The notes under the pieces were generated by a model. It was not told the origin of the DNA. It made no database searches and saw nothing but the letters and a program-made list of their open reading frames with translations. A stretch of DNA of 37,875 nt from Draconibacterium orientale. Its GTDB lineage: Bacteria > Bacteroidota > Bacteroidia > Bacteroidales > UBA1556. The position numbers and the translations under genes are program-made. The DNA lies in NCBI GenBank assembly GCA_020718275.1, contig DYSI01000015.1, positions 1-37,875 on the forward strand, given 5' to 3'. How positions within the stretch are numbered: the first letter of the stretch is position 1; each line of letters starts with the position of its first letter. Below are positions 17,570 to 24,774 of this stretch, piece after piece.

Positions 17570-18384
17570 TAAAAAGCAACCTTATAATCTCTCAAAGCCT
17601 CATTGAGAGAAGTTTTCAAATCAGTGGAAGCTTTGCGTTGACCAATTATTAAGGCGCAGCCAACTTGGTACTCACCAGCGGGAAATTTCTTGGTATAAGA
17701 GCCTGGAATTACTACCGACCGAGCAGGAATTCGACCAACATATTCAACGGGAATTTCCTTAGAAACATCAATTATTTTGGTCGATTTGGTAATGACCACA
17801 TTAGCGCCAAGCACTGCTTCCCTTTCGATATGCACACCTTCCACCACAATGCAGCGCGAGCCAATAAAACAGTTGTCCTCAATAATTACAGGGGCAGCTT
17901 GCACGGGTTCTAGCACACCACCAATCCCGACTCCCCCACTCAAATGTACATTTTTTCCAATCTGAGCGCAACTTCCTACTGTTGCCCATGTGTCGACCAT
18001 AGTTCCAGCATCGACATACGCTCCAATGTTTACATAACTTGGCATCATAATTACCCCGGGAGCTAGATAACTTCCGTAGCGCGCAACGCCATCAGGAACC
18101 ACCCGAACTTCCAATTTATCGAAATCTTTTTTGAGCGCAATTTTATCATGAAACTCGAAAATACCGCTTTGCATCTTTTCCATTTTTTGAATCGGAAAGT
18201 ACAGAATAACCGCCTTTTTAACCCATTCATTCACTTGCCAAGACTCCAAAACAGGCTCTGCCACTCGTATTTGTCCTTTGTCAAGCATTTCAATTACTTG
18301 ACGAATAGCGGATTGTGTTTCCACCTTTTGAAGCAAAGACCTGTCTTCCCAAGCTTGCTCTATAATCGATTTTAATTGTTGCAT
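17569..18384 (-). CDS. dapD: tetrahydrodipicolinate N-succinyltransferase
   Basis: DapD transfers succinyl from succinyl-CoA to tetrahydrodipicolinate in the succinylase branch of lysine and diaminopimelate synthesis. The 271-residue protein has the expected length, an N-terminal helical domain, and a left-handed beta-helix of hexapeptide repeats (YVNIGAYVDAGTMVDTWATV, IGKNVHLSGGVGIGGVLEP, NCFIGSRCIVVEGVHIE). The final part, GEYQVGCALIIGQRKAST, is characteristic. It heads the dapD-xerD-TPR operon. It is a cytoplasmic trimeric enzyme in known cases. Confidence 0.96.
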   Translation of the reverse strand: MQQLKSIIEQAWEDRSLLQKVETQSAIRQVIEMLDKGQIRVAEPVLESWQVNEWVKKAVILYFPIQKMEKMQSGIFEFHDKIALKKDFDKLEVRVVPDGVARYGSYLAPGVIMMPSYVNIGAYVDAGTMVDTWATVGSCAQIGKNVHLSGGVGIGGVLEPVQAAPVIIEDNCFIGSRCIVVEGVHIEREAVLGANVVITKSTKIIDVSKEIPVEYVGRIPARSVVIPGSYTKKFPAGEYQVGCALIIGQRKASTDLKTSLNEALRDYKVAF

Positions 18385-18735
18385 ATTTTTCTTAATTAAG
18401 TCACAAAGATATATTCAAATTTACTATGGTCAGATTAAAAATCAGGAGTTAAATTAGGGTTAATTATATTTTAATGGGCTAATTATTTTATTAATTTTAA
18501 TCCTTGTTCCATAAATTATTGGAAAATAGTCATAAAAATAAGCTACCGAAACGCTTAAGATTCGCAAGGCCTTTAAACCACTTAATCGTAGCCCTCTAGA
18601 AATAATGCATCCGACAGAAGGTTATGTAAAAGCATTGTTCGGGGTAAACTTAAATGGTTGAGGAGAAGGAAATTTAGCCATTTATCAACACTTTGACATA
18701 TTATAAAAGCTGACATTTCAAAAAAAAAATAGGCA
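18385..18735. other. AT-rich intergenic region between rng and dapD
   Basis: Both flanking genes run on the minus strand. Apart from the dapD promoter near the left edge and the rng terminator at the right edge, I see nothing convincing. A 66-codon minus-strand frame (18582-18782) runs through the terminator hairpin and has no recognisable features, so I do not call it a gene. Confidence 0.5.
18404..18411 (-). promoter_or_regulatory. candidate promoter of dapD-xerD-TPR
   Basis: TATCTTTG on the minus strand is a full match to TAnnTTTG and ends 19 bases before the dapD ATG, implying a short leader. A CTG lies 19 bases upstream in place of the usual TTG. Confidence 0.6.
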
Positions 18736-18770
18736 AAAAAAAGGGATTGTTCACCTGCGAACAATCCCTT
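18736..18770 (-). terminator. intrinsic terminator after rng
   Basis: AAGGGATTGTTC (18741-18752) and GAACAATCCCTT (18759-18770) form a perfect 12-pair stem with a six-base loop. On the minus strand a run of T follows. It lies about 43 bases after the rng stop. Confidence 0.92.
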
Positions 18771-18812
18771 TTGAGATAACATACTTTGTCGGTTGAATTT
18801 TTGTCAAAAATC

Positions 18813-20363
18813 TTATAGTTTTATTTCATCACCATCTTTGTTAAAAAAGTGATATTCGAGGAAATGATAAGAGGCTACAGATTTAAGCGTAACCCACTTG
18901 CGGTACTGTTTGTACCATTTCCAACGATAATTGAAAAAACCTTTAGAAAAGAAAGCCCAGAGAAAAGGGTGCAGACGGATTTCAAGATAAGCTTCGTTTT
19001 GATCTTGCAATAAAAAGCGAATGCTATTTTCGATTTCATCCGTAATAAGCACAGAAGCTTTCACCTCTCCACTACCCTGACAAATAGGGCATTGCTCCAG
19101 AATTTCAATTTCCATTTCAGGTCTCACCCGTTGACGCGTAATTTGAATGATTCCAAATTTTGAGACAGGCAAAATAGTATGTTTAGCCTTATCACTCTTC
19201 ATTTCATCGCGTAAAAATTCAAAAAGTTTTCTTCGATTTTCTTTATCGATCATATCGATAAAATCAATAACAATGATTCCACCCATATCGCGCAACCTAA
19301 GTTGACGCACAATTTCCTTTGCTGAAACGAGATTAGTTTCAAATGCACTGGTCTCTTGATTGAGTTCTTTTTTAAGACGATGGCCACTATTGACGTCAAT
19401 GACGTGCATGGCTTCTGTGTGCTCAACAACCAGATAAGCGCCAGATTTCATATTCACTTTTTTACCGAATGAGCTTTTGATTTGCTTATCGACATTATGA
19501 AGTTCAAAAATTGGCAGTTTACCTTTGTGCAATTTTACCAAGTCCTTTTTGTCAGGGGCAATAGAGGCCACATAAGATTTAAGATCTTGGGCTAATTTCT
19601 CGTCATCAACATGAATACTACTAAAGCTTTCGTTTAATAAATCACGGAGCATGGTGGAGGTTCGGCCTAATTCGCCATGAATACGTTCGGGTGGATTAGC
19701 CACCTGAAGTTTTTGGACTGCCTCATTCCATTTTTCAACTAGTGATTCAATATCAGCAAGCAATTCAGCCACTTTTTTATTTTCGGCTACTGTGCGAACA
19801 ATAACACCGAAATTGGCAGGGCGAATGCTTTTTACCAAACGCTTTAAGCGATTCCTTTCTTCAAAATCCTTGATTTTTTGCGAAACAGAAATCCGGTTAG
19901 AAAAAGGTACCAATACTACATATCGGCCGGGAAAAGCAATCTCGCCGGTAATACGTGGCCCTTTTGAACTAATAGGCTCTTTGGCTACTTGCACCAAAAT
20001 ACTTTGATTTGGCGCAATAACTTCTTGAATTTTTCCTGTTTTGATTATCTCAGGTTCAAAGACAAAATCTTTTAAATCAGATTGATTTCCTTTTGAATTA
20101 ACAACAGTTTTGACAAATTTATTCAATGAACGAATCTTGGGACCTAGGTCATGGTAATGCAAAAAACCATCTTTATCATGGCCTACATTAATAAAGGCTG
20201 CGTTTAGACCAGGGGTTACCTTTCTAACTTTTCCAAGATATAAATCACCGACACTGTAATTATTACCTAGTCGCTCTTTGTGGAGTTCCATCAACTGCTT
20301 ATCTTCAAGCAAGGCGATGGATATTTCCTGAGGACTGACGCTAATAACTAATTCTTTGTCCAC
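18813..20363 (-). CDS. rng: ribonuclease E/G family endoribonuclease
   Basis: RNase E/G family enzymes make single-strand cuts in mRNA and rRNA precursors. The 516-residue protein has the S1-like domain (NNYSVGDLYLGKVRKVTPGLNAAFINVG), the DNase-I-like catalytic domain with the two metal-binding aspartates at D323 (HVIDVNSG) and D367 (IVIDFIDM), and the zinc-link motif CPICQG (C425, C428). There is no long C-terminal degradosome scaffold, so it is RNase G-like in size. Translation appears to begin at GTG (20363), because the MDKELVISVSP start matches family starts. A strong hairpin followed by eight T lies 20 bases upstream, suggesting regulated premature termination. The basic 29-codon gene and HU lie upstream on the same strand. 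Confidence 0.94.
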   Translation of the reverse strand: MDKELVISVSPQEISIALLEDKQLMELHKERLGNNYSVGDLYLGKVRKVTPGLNAAFINVGHDKDGFLHYHDLGPKIRSLNKFVKTVVNSKGNQSDLKDFVFEPEIIKTGKIQEVIAPNQSILVQVAKEPISSKGPRITGEIAFPGRYVVLVPFSNRISVSQKIKDFEERNRLKRLVKSIRPANFGVIVRTVAENKKVAELLADIESLVEKWNEAVQKLQVANPPERIHGELGRTSTMLRDLLNESFSSIHVDDEKLAQDLKSYVASIAPDKKDLVKLHKGKLPIFELHNVDKQIKSSFGKKVNMKSGAYLVVEHTEAMHVIDVNSGHRLKKELNQETSAFETNLVSAKEIVRQLRLRDMGGIIVIDFIDMIDKENRRKLFEFLRDEMKSDKAKHTILPVSKFGIIQITRQRVRPEMEIEILEQCPICQGSGEVKASVLITDEIENSIRFLLQDQNEAYLEIRLHPFLWAFFSKGFFNYRWKWYKQYRKWVTLKSVASYHFLEYHFFNKDGDEIKL

Positions 20364-20383
20364 GGTAACTCTTTAAATATTAT

Positions 20384-20410
20384 AAAAAAAACACAAAGTC
20401 CTTCTTTGTG
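20384..20410 (-). terminator. terminator-like hairpin in the rng leader (possible attenuator)
   Basis: On the minus strand CACAAAG, loop AAGGA, CTTTGTG (20410-20392) form a perfect seven-pair stem followed by eight T (20391-20384). It sits only 20 bases before the GTG start of rng, between the upstream genes and rng. Confidence 0.7.
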
Positions 20411-20549
20411 CATGAACAGGATAAGATTTATCCCCTTTTCCGAAAACAAAAGGTGAGATTTGAAATTCTCGCACTTTTCCCAAAAGGAAAGCTTAAGACC
20501 GATAGAACGCAAGGCGTTTGTTGGGGAGAAATTGTAAAAGGATAAAAGC

Positions 20550-20587
20550 AAAACAATTACACAGTTTATGAACTATGTAATTGTTTT
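20550..20587 (-). terminator. long inverted repeat after the small basic gene, probable terminator
   Basis: AAAACAATTACA (20550-20561) and TGTAATTGTTTT (20576-20587) are perfectly complementary, with an additional inner AGTT/AACT pairing around a TATG loop. It begins 27 bases after the small gene's stop and ends the HU/small-gene transcript. The stem is AT-rich, so efficiency is uncertain. Confidence 0.65.
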
Positions 20588-20613
20588 AACTTCCTTTTAA
20601 AATGCCTTAAAAA

Positions 20614-20703
20614 TTATTTCTTCTTATGGCGATTTTTGCGCAATCTTTTTTTGCGCTTGTGAGTAGACATTTTATGTCTTTTTCTTTTTTTACCACTTGG
20701 CAT
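20614..20703 (-). CDS. 29-residue highly basic protein, AURKAIP1/COX24-like
   Basis: The ATG at 20703 opens a 29-codon frame: MPSGKKRKRHKMSTHKRKK, then RLRKNRHKKK. More than half of the residues are Lys, Arg or His. Very similar short proteins are annotated in Bacteroidota as AURKAIP1/COX24 domain-containing, and the mitochondrial relatives are linked to the small ribosomal subunit, so a ribosome-associated role is likely by analogy. The gene starts 20 bases after the HU stop and is followed by an inverted repeat. It is too short for ordinary gene finders and could be missed. The composition and the family resemblance make it credible. Confidence 0.85.
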   Translation of the reverse strand: MPSGKKRKRHKMSTHKRKKRLRKNRHKKK

Positions 20704-20723
20704 AATAAAAAGTATTAAATAAA

Positions 20724-21008
20724 TTACTTACTTAGGTTTTTTACCTCGCTTACAAAAGTTTTTGCAGGTTTGAATGCAGGAATTTTGTGTGCAGGAATTT
20801 TGATAGTCACATTCTTAGAAATATTTCTACCAGTTTTTTCAGCTCTTTCTTTGATGATGAAAGAACCGAAACCACGCATGTAAACGTTTTCACCGTTAAT
20901 CATGGCTGCTTTTACAGTATCCATGAAAGTTTCTACTACTGATTGCACTGCAATTTTTTCAATTCCGGTCTTGTTAGCAATTTCTGCTACGATTTCAGCT
21001 TTTGTCAT
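20724..21008 (-). CDS. hup: HU/IHF family DNA-binding protein
   Basis: HU proteins bind and bend DNA as dimers and compact the nucleoid. The 94-residue protein has the family layout: two N-terminal helices (MTKAEIVAEIANKTGIEK), the FGSFIIKERAEKTGRN turn leading into the DNA-binding arm, and IPAFKPAKTF at the end. Length is normal. It has a clear promoter 46 bases upstream and is followed after 20 bases by the basic 29-codon gene, with which it is probably transcribed. HU and IHF subunits cannot be told apart reliably here. Confidence 0.95.
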   Translation of the reverse strand: MTKAEIVAEIANKTGIEKIAVQSVVETFMDTVKAAMINGENVYMRGFGSFIIKERAEKTGRNISKNVTIKIPAHKIPAFKPAKTFVSEVKNLSK

Positions 21009-21053
21009 TTTGTATCAATTTTTAAAACTAAATATTTATTTTAATTCGGGTTG

Positions 21054-21082
21054 CAAAGATAGCATTTAATATTAATTACAAA
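21054..21082 (-). promoter_or_regulatory. promoter of the HU gene
   Basis: On the minus strand TTTG (21082-21079), 17 bases, then TATCTTTG (21061-21054): a full match to the Bacteroidota TTTG / TAnnTTTG promoter. The predicted start lies near 21048, leaving a leader of about 40 bases. Confidence 0.85.
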
Positions 21083-21131
21083 TCTTTTTTTTGTTTTTTT
21101 TGCAGTTAATTTACTAGATATAAATTTATTA

Positions 21132-22190
21132 ATGAAAAATAGCATTAGTCAAAATCTCTTGAATTGGTATTTAACCAATTCAAGAGATTTACCATGGCGA
21201 CAAACTACAGATCCTTATCCTATTTGGTTGAGCGAAATTATCTTACAGCAAACAAGGGTTTTACAAGGGTTACCTTATTATTACAAATTTATTGAGGCTT
21301 TTCCTACAGTCGATGCACTTGCTAAAGCTGATGAAAATGAGGTACTTATACTCTGGCAAGGTTTGGGTTATTATTCCAGAGCACGCAATTTGCTCGCTTG
21401 TGCTAAAACCGTTGCTTTTACATTTCATGGTGTTTTTCCAAACCATTACAACTCTTTAGTAAAACTCCCCGGTATTGGTAAATACACAGCCGCAGCAATC
21501 GCTTCATTTGCTTTTAACGAAAAAGTGCCTGCTATCGACGGGAATGTTATTCGCGTAATTAGTCGCATAATCGGAATTGAATCAAGACCCTATAGCCCTG
21601 AATCAAATCAATTGGTGCAGCAAATCAGTCATCAATGGATCGGTCAGGTCTCGCCTGCGCGCTACAATCAAGCCATTATGGAATTTGGTGCCCTGCAATG
21701 CGTTCCTAAAAATCCAAATTGTAATGTATGCCCCATTGCGTCATTTTGCTACGCATTCCAAAATAAAAAGGTACACCTTATCCCCGCCCCTAAGCTAAAA
21801 GTGAAGATTAAAACCCGCTTTTTCTATTATTTCTTAATCCAATCAAATGATTCAATTTTAATCGAACAGCGTCAAAATAATGATATCTGGAAAAATCTGT
21901 TCCAACTGCCTCTTCATGAATCTTCCACTGATCTACCTACGGAATTAGTGCTTCAAGAGCTTGTTAATCTTATCCATACAGAAGATTGGTTGTTCGAAGA
22001 AATCAGTTTACCAATTAAGCATTTGCTCACACATCAACAACTCATTACGCGATTTGTAAGAATACGCCTAAGTCATCTACCTCAAAAGGGAAATTGGTTA
22101 ATTGTAGATAAAAATGAACTTACTCAATATGCCTTTCCTAATTTAGTGCGAGACTATTTAAGGTCAAAGAATTTCATTGAACCGAAATAA
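21132..22190 (+). CDS. mutY: A/G-specific adenine glycosylase
   Basis: MutY removes adenine mispaired with 8-oxoguanine. The 352-residue protein has the catalytic glutamate E35 (LSEIILQQTRV), the helix-hairpin-helix LPGIGKYTAAAI (about 112-123), the catalytic aspartate D136 (AIDGNVIRV), and the [4Fe-4S] ligands C190, C197, C200 and C206 (C-x6-C-x2-C-x5-C). The C-terminal part (about 225-345) is the NUDIX-like 8-oxoG-recognition domain, with IEQRQNNDIWKNLFQLP. Length is typical. It is divergent from HU, 123 bases away, and followed by a long non-coding stretch. Confidence 0.95.
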   Translation: MKNSISQNLLNWYLTNSRDLPWRQTTDPYPIWLSEIILQQTRVLQGLPYYYKFIEAFPTVDALAKADENEVLILWQGLGYYSRARNLLACAKTVAFTFHGVFPNHYNSLVKLPGIGKYTAAAIASFAFNEKVPAIDGNVIRVISRIIGIESRPYSPESNQLVQQISHQWIGQVSPARYNQAIMEFGALQCVPKNPNCNVCPIASFCYAFQNKKVHLIPAPKLKVKIKTRFFYYFLIQSNDSILIEQRQNNDIWKNLFQLPLHESSTDLPTELVLQELVNLIHTEDWLFEEISLPIKHLLTHQQLITRFVRIRLSHLPQKGNWLIVDKNELTQYAFPNLVRDYLRSKNFIEPK

Positions 22191-22650
22191 CCAACGTTTT
22201 TTAATGTTGCATGAAATGATTTTGGTAAATTAGTTTGTTGACTTTTATCCCTAAGGTGAGTCATTTTTTTAATTTGGAGAAAAAAAAGCGAATTTAAAGT
22301 CGCTAAAAGACCAAGTTCTATAGTTCTAATTTTCCGTTTTTGTAACCCATAAACCGCTTCAAGTAAAGAGAAGAATTTCTATTATCACCAACTTAATAAT
22401 TGCATCAAAAGCTTAATATATATTCCACCTATATATTTAAAACCACTAATGTTACCAAAATCATATAGTATTGCATATCTTATTATATAACAAGACATTG
22501 GTATTATAAAGTAGATTTGTTCTAAATTATAATTGTAGGTGAAAATATTTGTTAAAAATACTTTAAATTAGCCCCCGTATGTTTCTATAAAATTAACATA
22601 TCACTCAATAAAACTAATCACCCTAATAAATCAACAAAAAAATTAAAATC
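22191..22650. other. AT-rich intergenic region, 460 bases
   Basis: The region separates mutY from the secreted-protein cluster, both on the plus strand. Besides a candidate -7 element near 22512 I see no tRNA, ORF or strong hairpin. It could hold the 5' leader of the cluster. Confidence 0.5.
22512..22519 (+). promoter_or_regulatory. candidate -7 element for the secreted-protein cluster
   Basis: TAGATTTG fits TAnnTTTG. It lies 131 bases before the first ATG, and no TTG lies at the right distance, so the call is tentative. Confidence 0.35.
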
Positions 22651-23688
22651 ATGAAAAAAATTACTATTTTAATTGCATTCACCATCGGCACCTTATTTAG
22701 TAATGCCACCATTATCAATGTGGATAATAATCCCAACCGCCCAAGCGGCTATTTCGCAGATTTGCAATTAGCCATCAACGCCTCCACTGCTGGAGACACC
22801 ATTTATTTATATCCTTCCAATTCTTCCTATGGAAATATTACTATTTCAAAACAACTTCATGTTTTTGGGAAAGGATATAGTGGAAGCTCCTCTGGTTTTA
22901 ATTCAAGAATAGAACATTTGTATTTAGATACTGCAACTTCACCCGCTTCCAATCCGAGCGGTTCAAGTTTTCAAGGTCTTACTATAAGTTATTTAACCTG
23001 TTCCAAACCAAATATTACCAATATACTCCTCATTGGGAATTATCTCGCTAACGTTACTCAATGTCTTAACCTAAATAATAATTGCTCAGGCTGGTTAATC
23101 GCCAATAATTATTTTTCTGGTTATATTACAATTGATAATAACGCTTCTATTGTAATTAATAATAATATTTTTGGTGGATATTATGGCTATCCAATAAACC
23201 AAAGCAGTTCAAGTTCCGTAATATTTAGCCACAATTTGGTAATGTATTTCCAATACTTCAACACAGTAACTAATGCCATCGTAACCGATAATATTTTTGT
23301 TTGCTCTGGAGCTACTAATACCAGTTATATGTATAATAATGTATTCTATAATAATATCAGCTGGAGAAGCACCCTAAACCCATATGTTATGCCTCCAGAA
23401 GCCAATACTGGAAGTGGCAATATATCGAACCAAGATCCACAATTTCAGACTGCACCTTCCTCTGACAGTTTTGATCAGGCGAAAGATTATCATTTAAAAT
23501 CCACCTCGCCCGGCAAAAACGCTGCTACAGATGGTACCGATATTGGTCCTTATGGCGGCTCAAATCCATTTGTTTGGGGAGGGCAGTTTAGCATTCCCAA
23601 GATTGCCCAGTCCAATATTACCAATCCGGTAATCAATCAATCCACGCCAATCAATGTGAATGTGAAAGCCACCAAAGCAGCTTATTAA
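22651..23688 (+). CDS. secreted beta-helix-like protein, paralogue 1
   Basis: The 345-residue protein has a signal peptide (about 1-19, ending LFSNA). The mature part begins with INVDNNPNRPSGYFADLQLA and AGDTIYLYPS, the usual opening of right-handed parallel beta-helix proteins, continues with Asn-rich turns (IVINNNIFGG, NIFVCSGATN) and ends with DYHLKSTSPGKNAATDGTDI, as in choice-of-anchor-Q-type proteins. The next gene is a clear paralogue with the same layout, so the two arose by tandem duplication. No enzymatic residues are evident. The C-terminal stretch, ITNPVINQSTPINVNVKATK, is conserved in the paralogue but is not a standard T9SS sorting domain. Surface or extracellular role inferred. 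Confidence 0.8.
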   Translation: MKKITILIAFTIGTLFSNATIINVDNNPNRPSGYFADLQLAINASTAGDTIYLYPSNSSYGNITISKQLHVFGKGYSGSSSGFNSRIEHLYLDTATSPASNPSGSSFQGLTISYLTCSKPNITNILLIGNYLANVTQCLNLNNNCSGWLIANNYFSGYITIDNNASIVINNNIFGGYYGYPINQSSSSSVIFSHNLVMYFQYFNTVTNAIVTDNIFVCSGATNTSYMYNNVFYNNISWRSTLNPYVMPPEANTGSGNISNQDPQFQTAPSSDSFDQAKDYHLKSTSPGKNAATDGTDIGPYGGSNPFVWGGQFSIPKIAQSNITNPVINQSTPINVNVKATKAAY

Positions 23689-23725
23689 TTTATTTAAACA
23701 ATTGAAAAACAATAAAATACATATC

Positions 23726-24754
23726 ATGAAAAATTTATTTTTAACAATAGTATTGGTTTGCGTGGCAATTTTGAGTCAAGCAACTACCCACCATGTCGAT
23801 CAAAATCAAAACCGTCCTGCCGGTTATATCGCTGACCTTCAAACAGCAGTCAATTTAGCCACTGCCGGCGACACCATTTTTGTTTATCCTGCAAGTAATG
23901 ATTATGGACATATTACCATTAAGAAGAAACTTCATCTTTTTGGCTTTGGCTACGATGGAACTCAAGGATTTGGATCACGTATTGCGAATCTGTACTTAGA
24001 TACTACTACCAGTCCAAGCTCAAGTCCTACAGGCTCTACTTTTCAAGGTTTTACTTTTGATAATGTGATTGCTAATAAAGGAAATATAAACAATATTGGC
24101 ATTTTTGGCTGTTATATCATATCATCATATATTAGTATTGCTGCAGGAAGTTCAGGCTGGACTATAAAAAACAACCTAATTCAAAATTATATCCAAATCA
24201 ATAATTGTTCTAATATATTGATTTCCAATAATGTATTTGTTGGGTCCAATAATAATGGTATACATTATTCAAATGCTAATACGGTGGTAATTTCAAATAA
24301 TTTATTTTGTAATTGGTACTACTTTTATAATGTTACTAATGCAATTGCTTCTAACAATATCTTTTTGTGTTCAAGCCCAACCAACCAAACGCATATGTAT
24401 AATAATCAATTTATTAATAATTTGAGTTGGAAATCAACAGCCGATCCTTATGTTTTGCCACCGGTAGGAAACACAGGAACCAACAATAAATCCAATGTAA
24501 ATCCATTGTTTGAAACCGCACTATCTTCCGGCACATACGATAAAACAAAAGACTATCATTTAAAAGCAACTTCGCCAGGCAAAAACGCAGGCTCCGACGG
24601 TACCGATATTGGTCCGTATGGAGGACCCAATCCATTTGTTTGGGGCGGTGCATTTACCATTCCCAAGGTTACAGAAATGCTCATTACTAATCCGGTAGTA
24701 AATCAAGGGACTAATATCAATGTGAAATTGAAAGCCAAAAAAGCTGAATTATAA
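23726..24754 (+). CDS. secreted beta-helix-like protein, paralogue 2
   Basis: The 342-residue protein matches its upstream neighbour along its whole length: HVDQNQNRPAGYIADLQTA, AGDTIFVYPAS, HLKATSPGKNAGSDGTDIGP and the tail ITNPVVNQGTNINVKLKAKK. I chose the ATG at 23726 since the signal peptide MKNLFLTIVLVCVAILSQA begins there; a TTG at 23702 would add eight residues. The middle is an Asn-rich repeated-turn region (ILISNNVFVG, VVISNNLFCN) suggesting a parallel beta-helix. It lies 37 bases after paralogue 1 and 20 bases before the giant T9SS protein, so all three are probably one transcript. Confidence 0.8.
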   Translation: MKNLFLTIVLVCVAILSQATTHHVDQNQNRPAGYIADLQTAVNLATAGDTIFVYPASNDYGHITIKKKLHLFGFGYDGTQGFGSRIANLYLDTTTSPSSSPTGSTFQGFTFDNVIANKGNINNIGIFGCYIISSYISIAAGSSGWTIKNNLIQNYIQINNCSNILISNNVFVGSNNNGIHYSNANTVVISNNLFCNWYYFYNVTNAIASNNIFLCSSPTNQTHMYNNQFINNLSWKSTADPYVLPPVGNTGTNNKSNVNPLFETALSSGTYDKTKDYHLKATSPGKNAGSDGTDIGPYGGPNPFVWGGAFTIPKVTEMLITNPVVNQGTNINVKLKAKKAEL

Positions 24755-24774
24755 ACCTGTAAAACCAAGAAATT

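Noticed and set aside
18582-18782. 66-codon minus-strand frame between rng and dapD
   Set aside because: It runs through the rng terminator hairpin, is rich in Leu and Phe as expected of AT-rich noise, and shows no family features.
20348-20551. 67-codon minus-strand frame overlapping the start of rng
   Set aside because: It is read through the structured leader and the terminator T-run (encoding FFII), and overlaps rng; no recognisable features.
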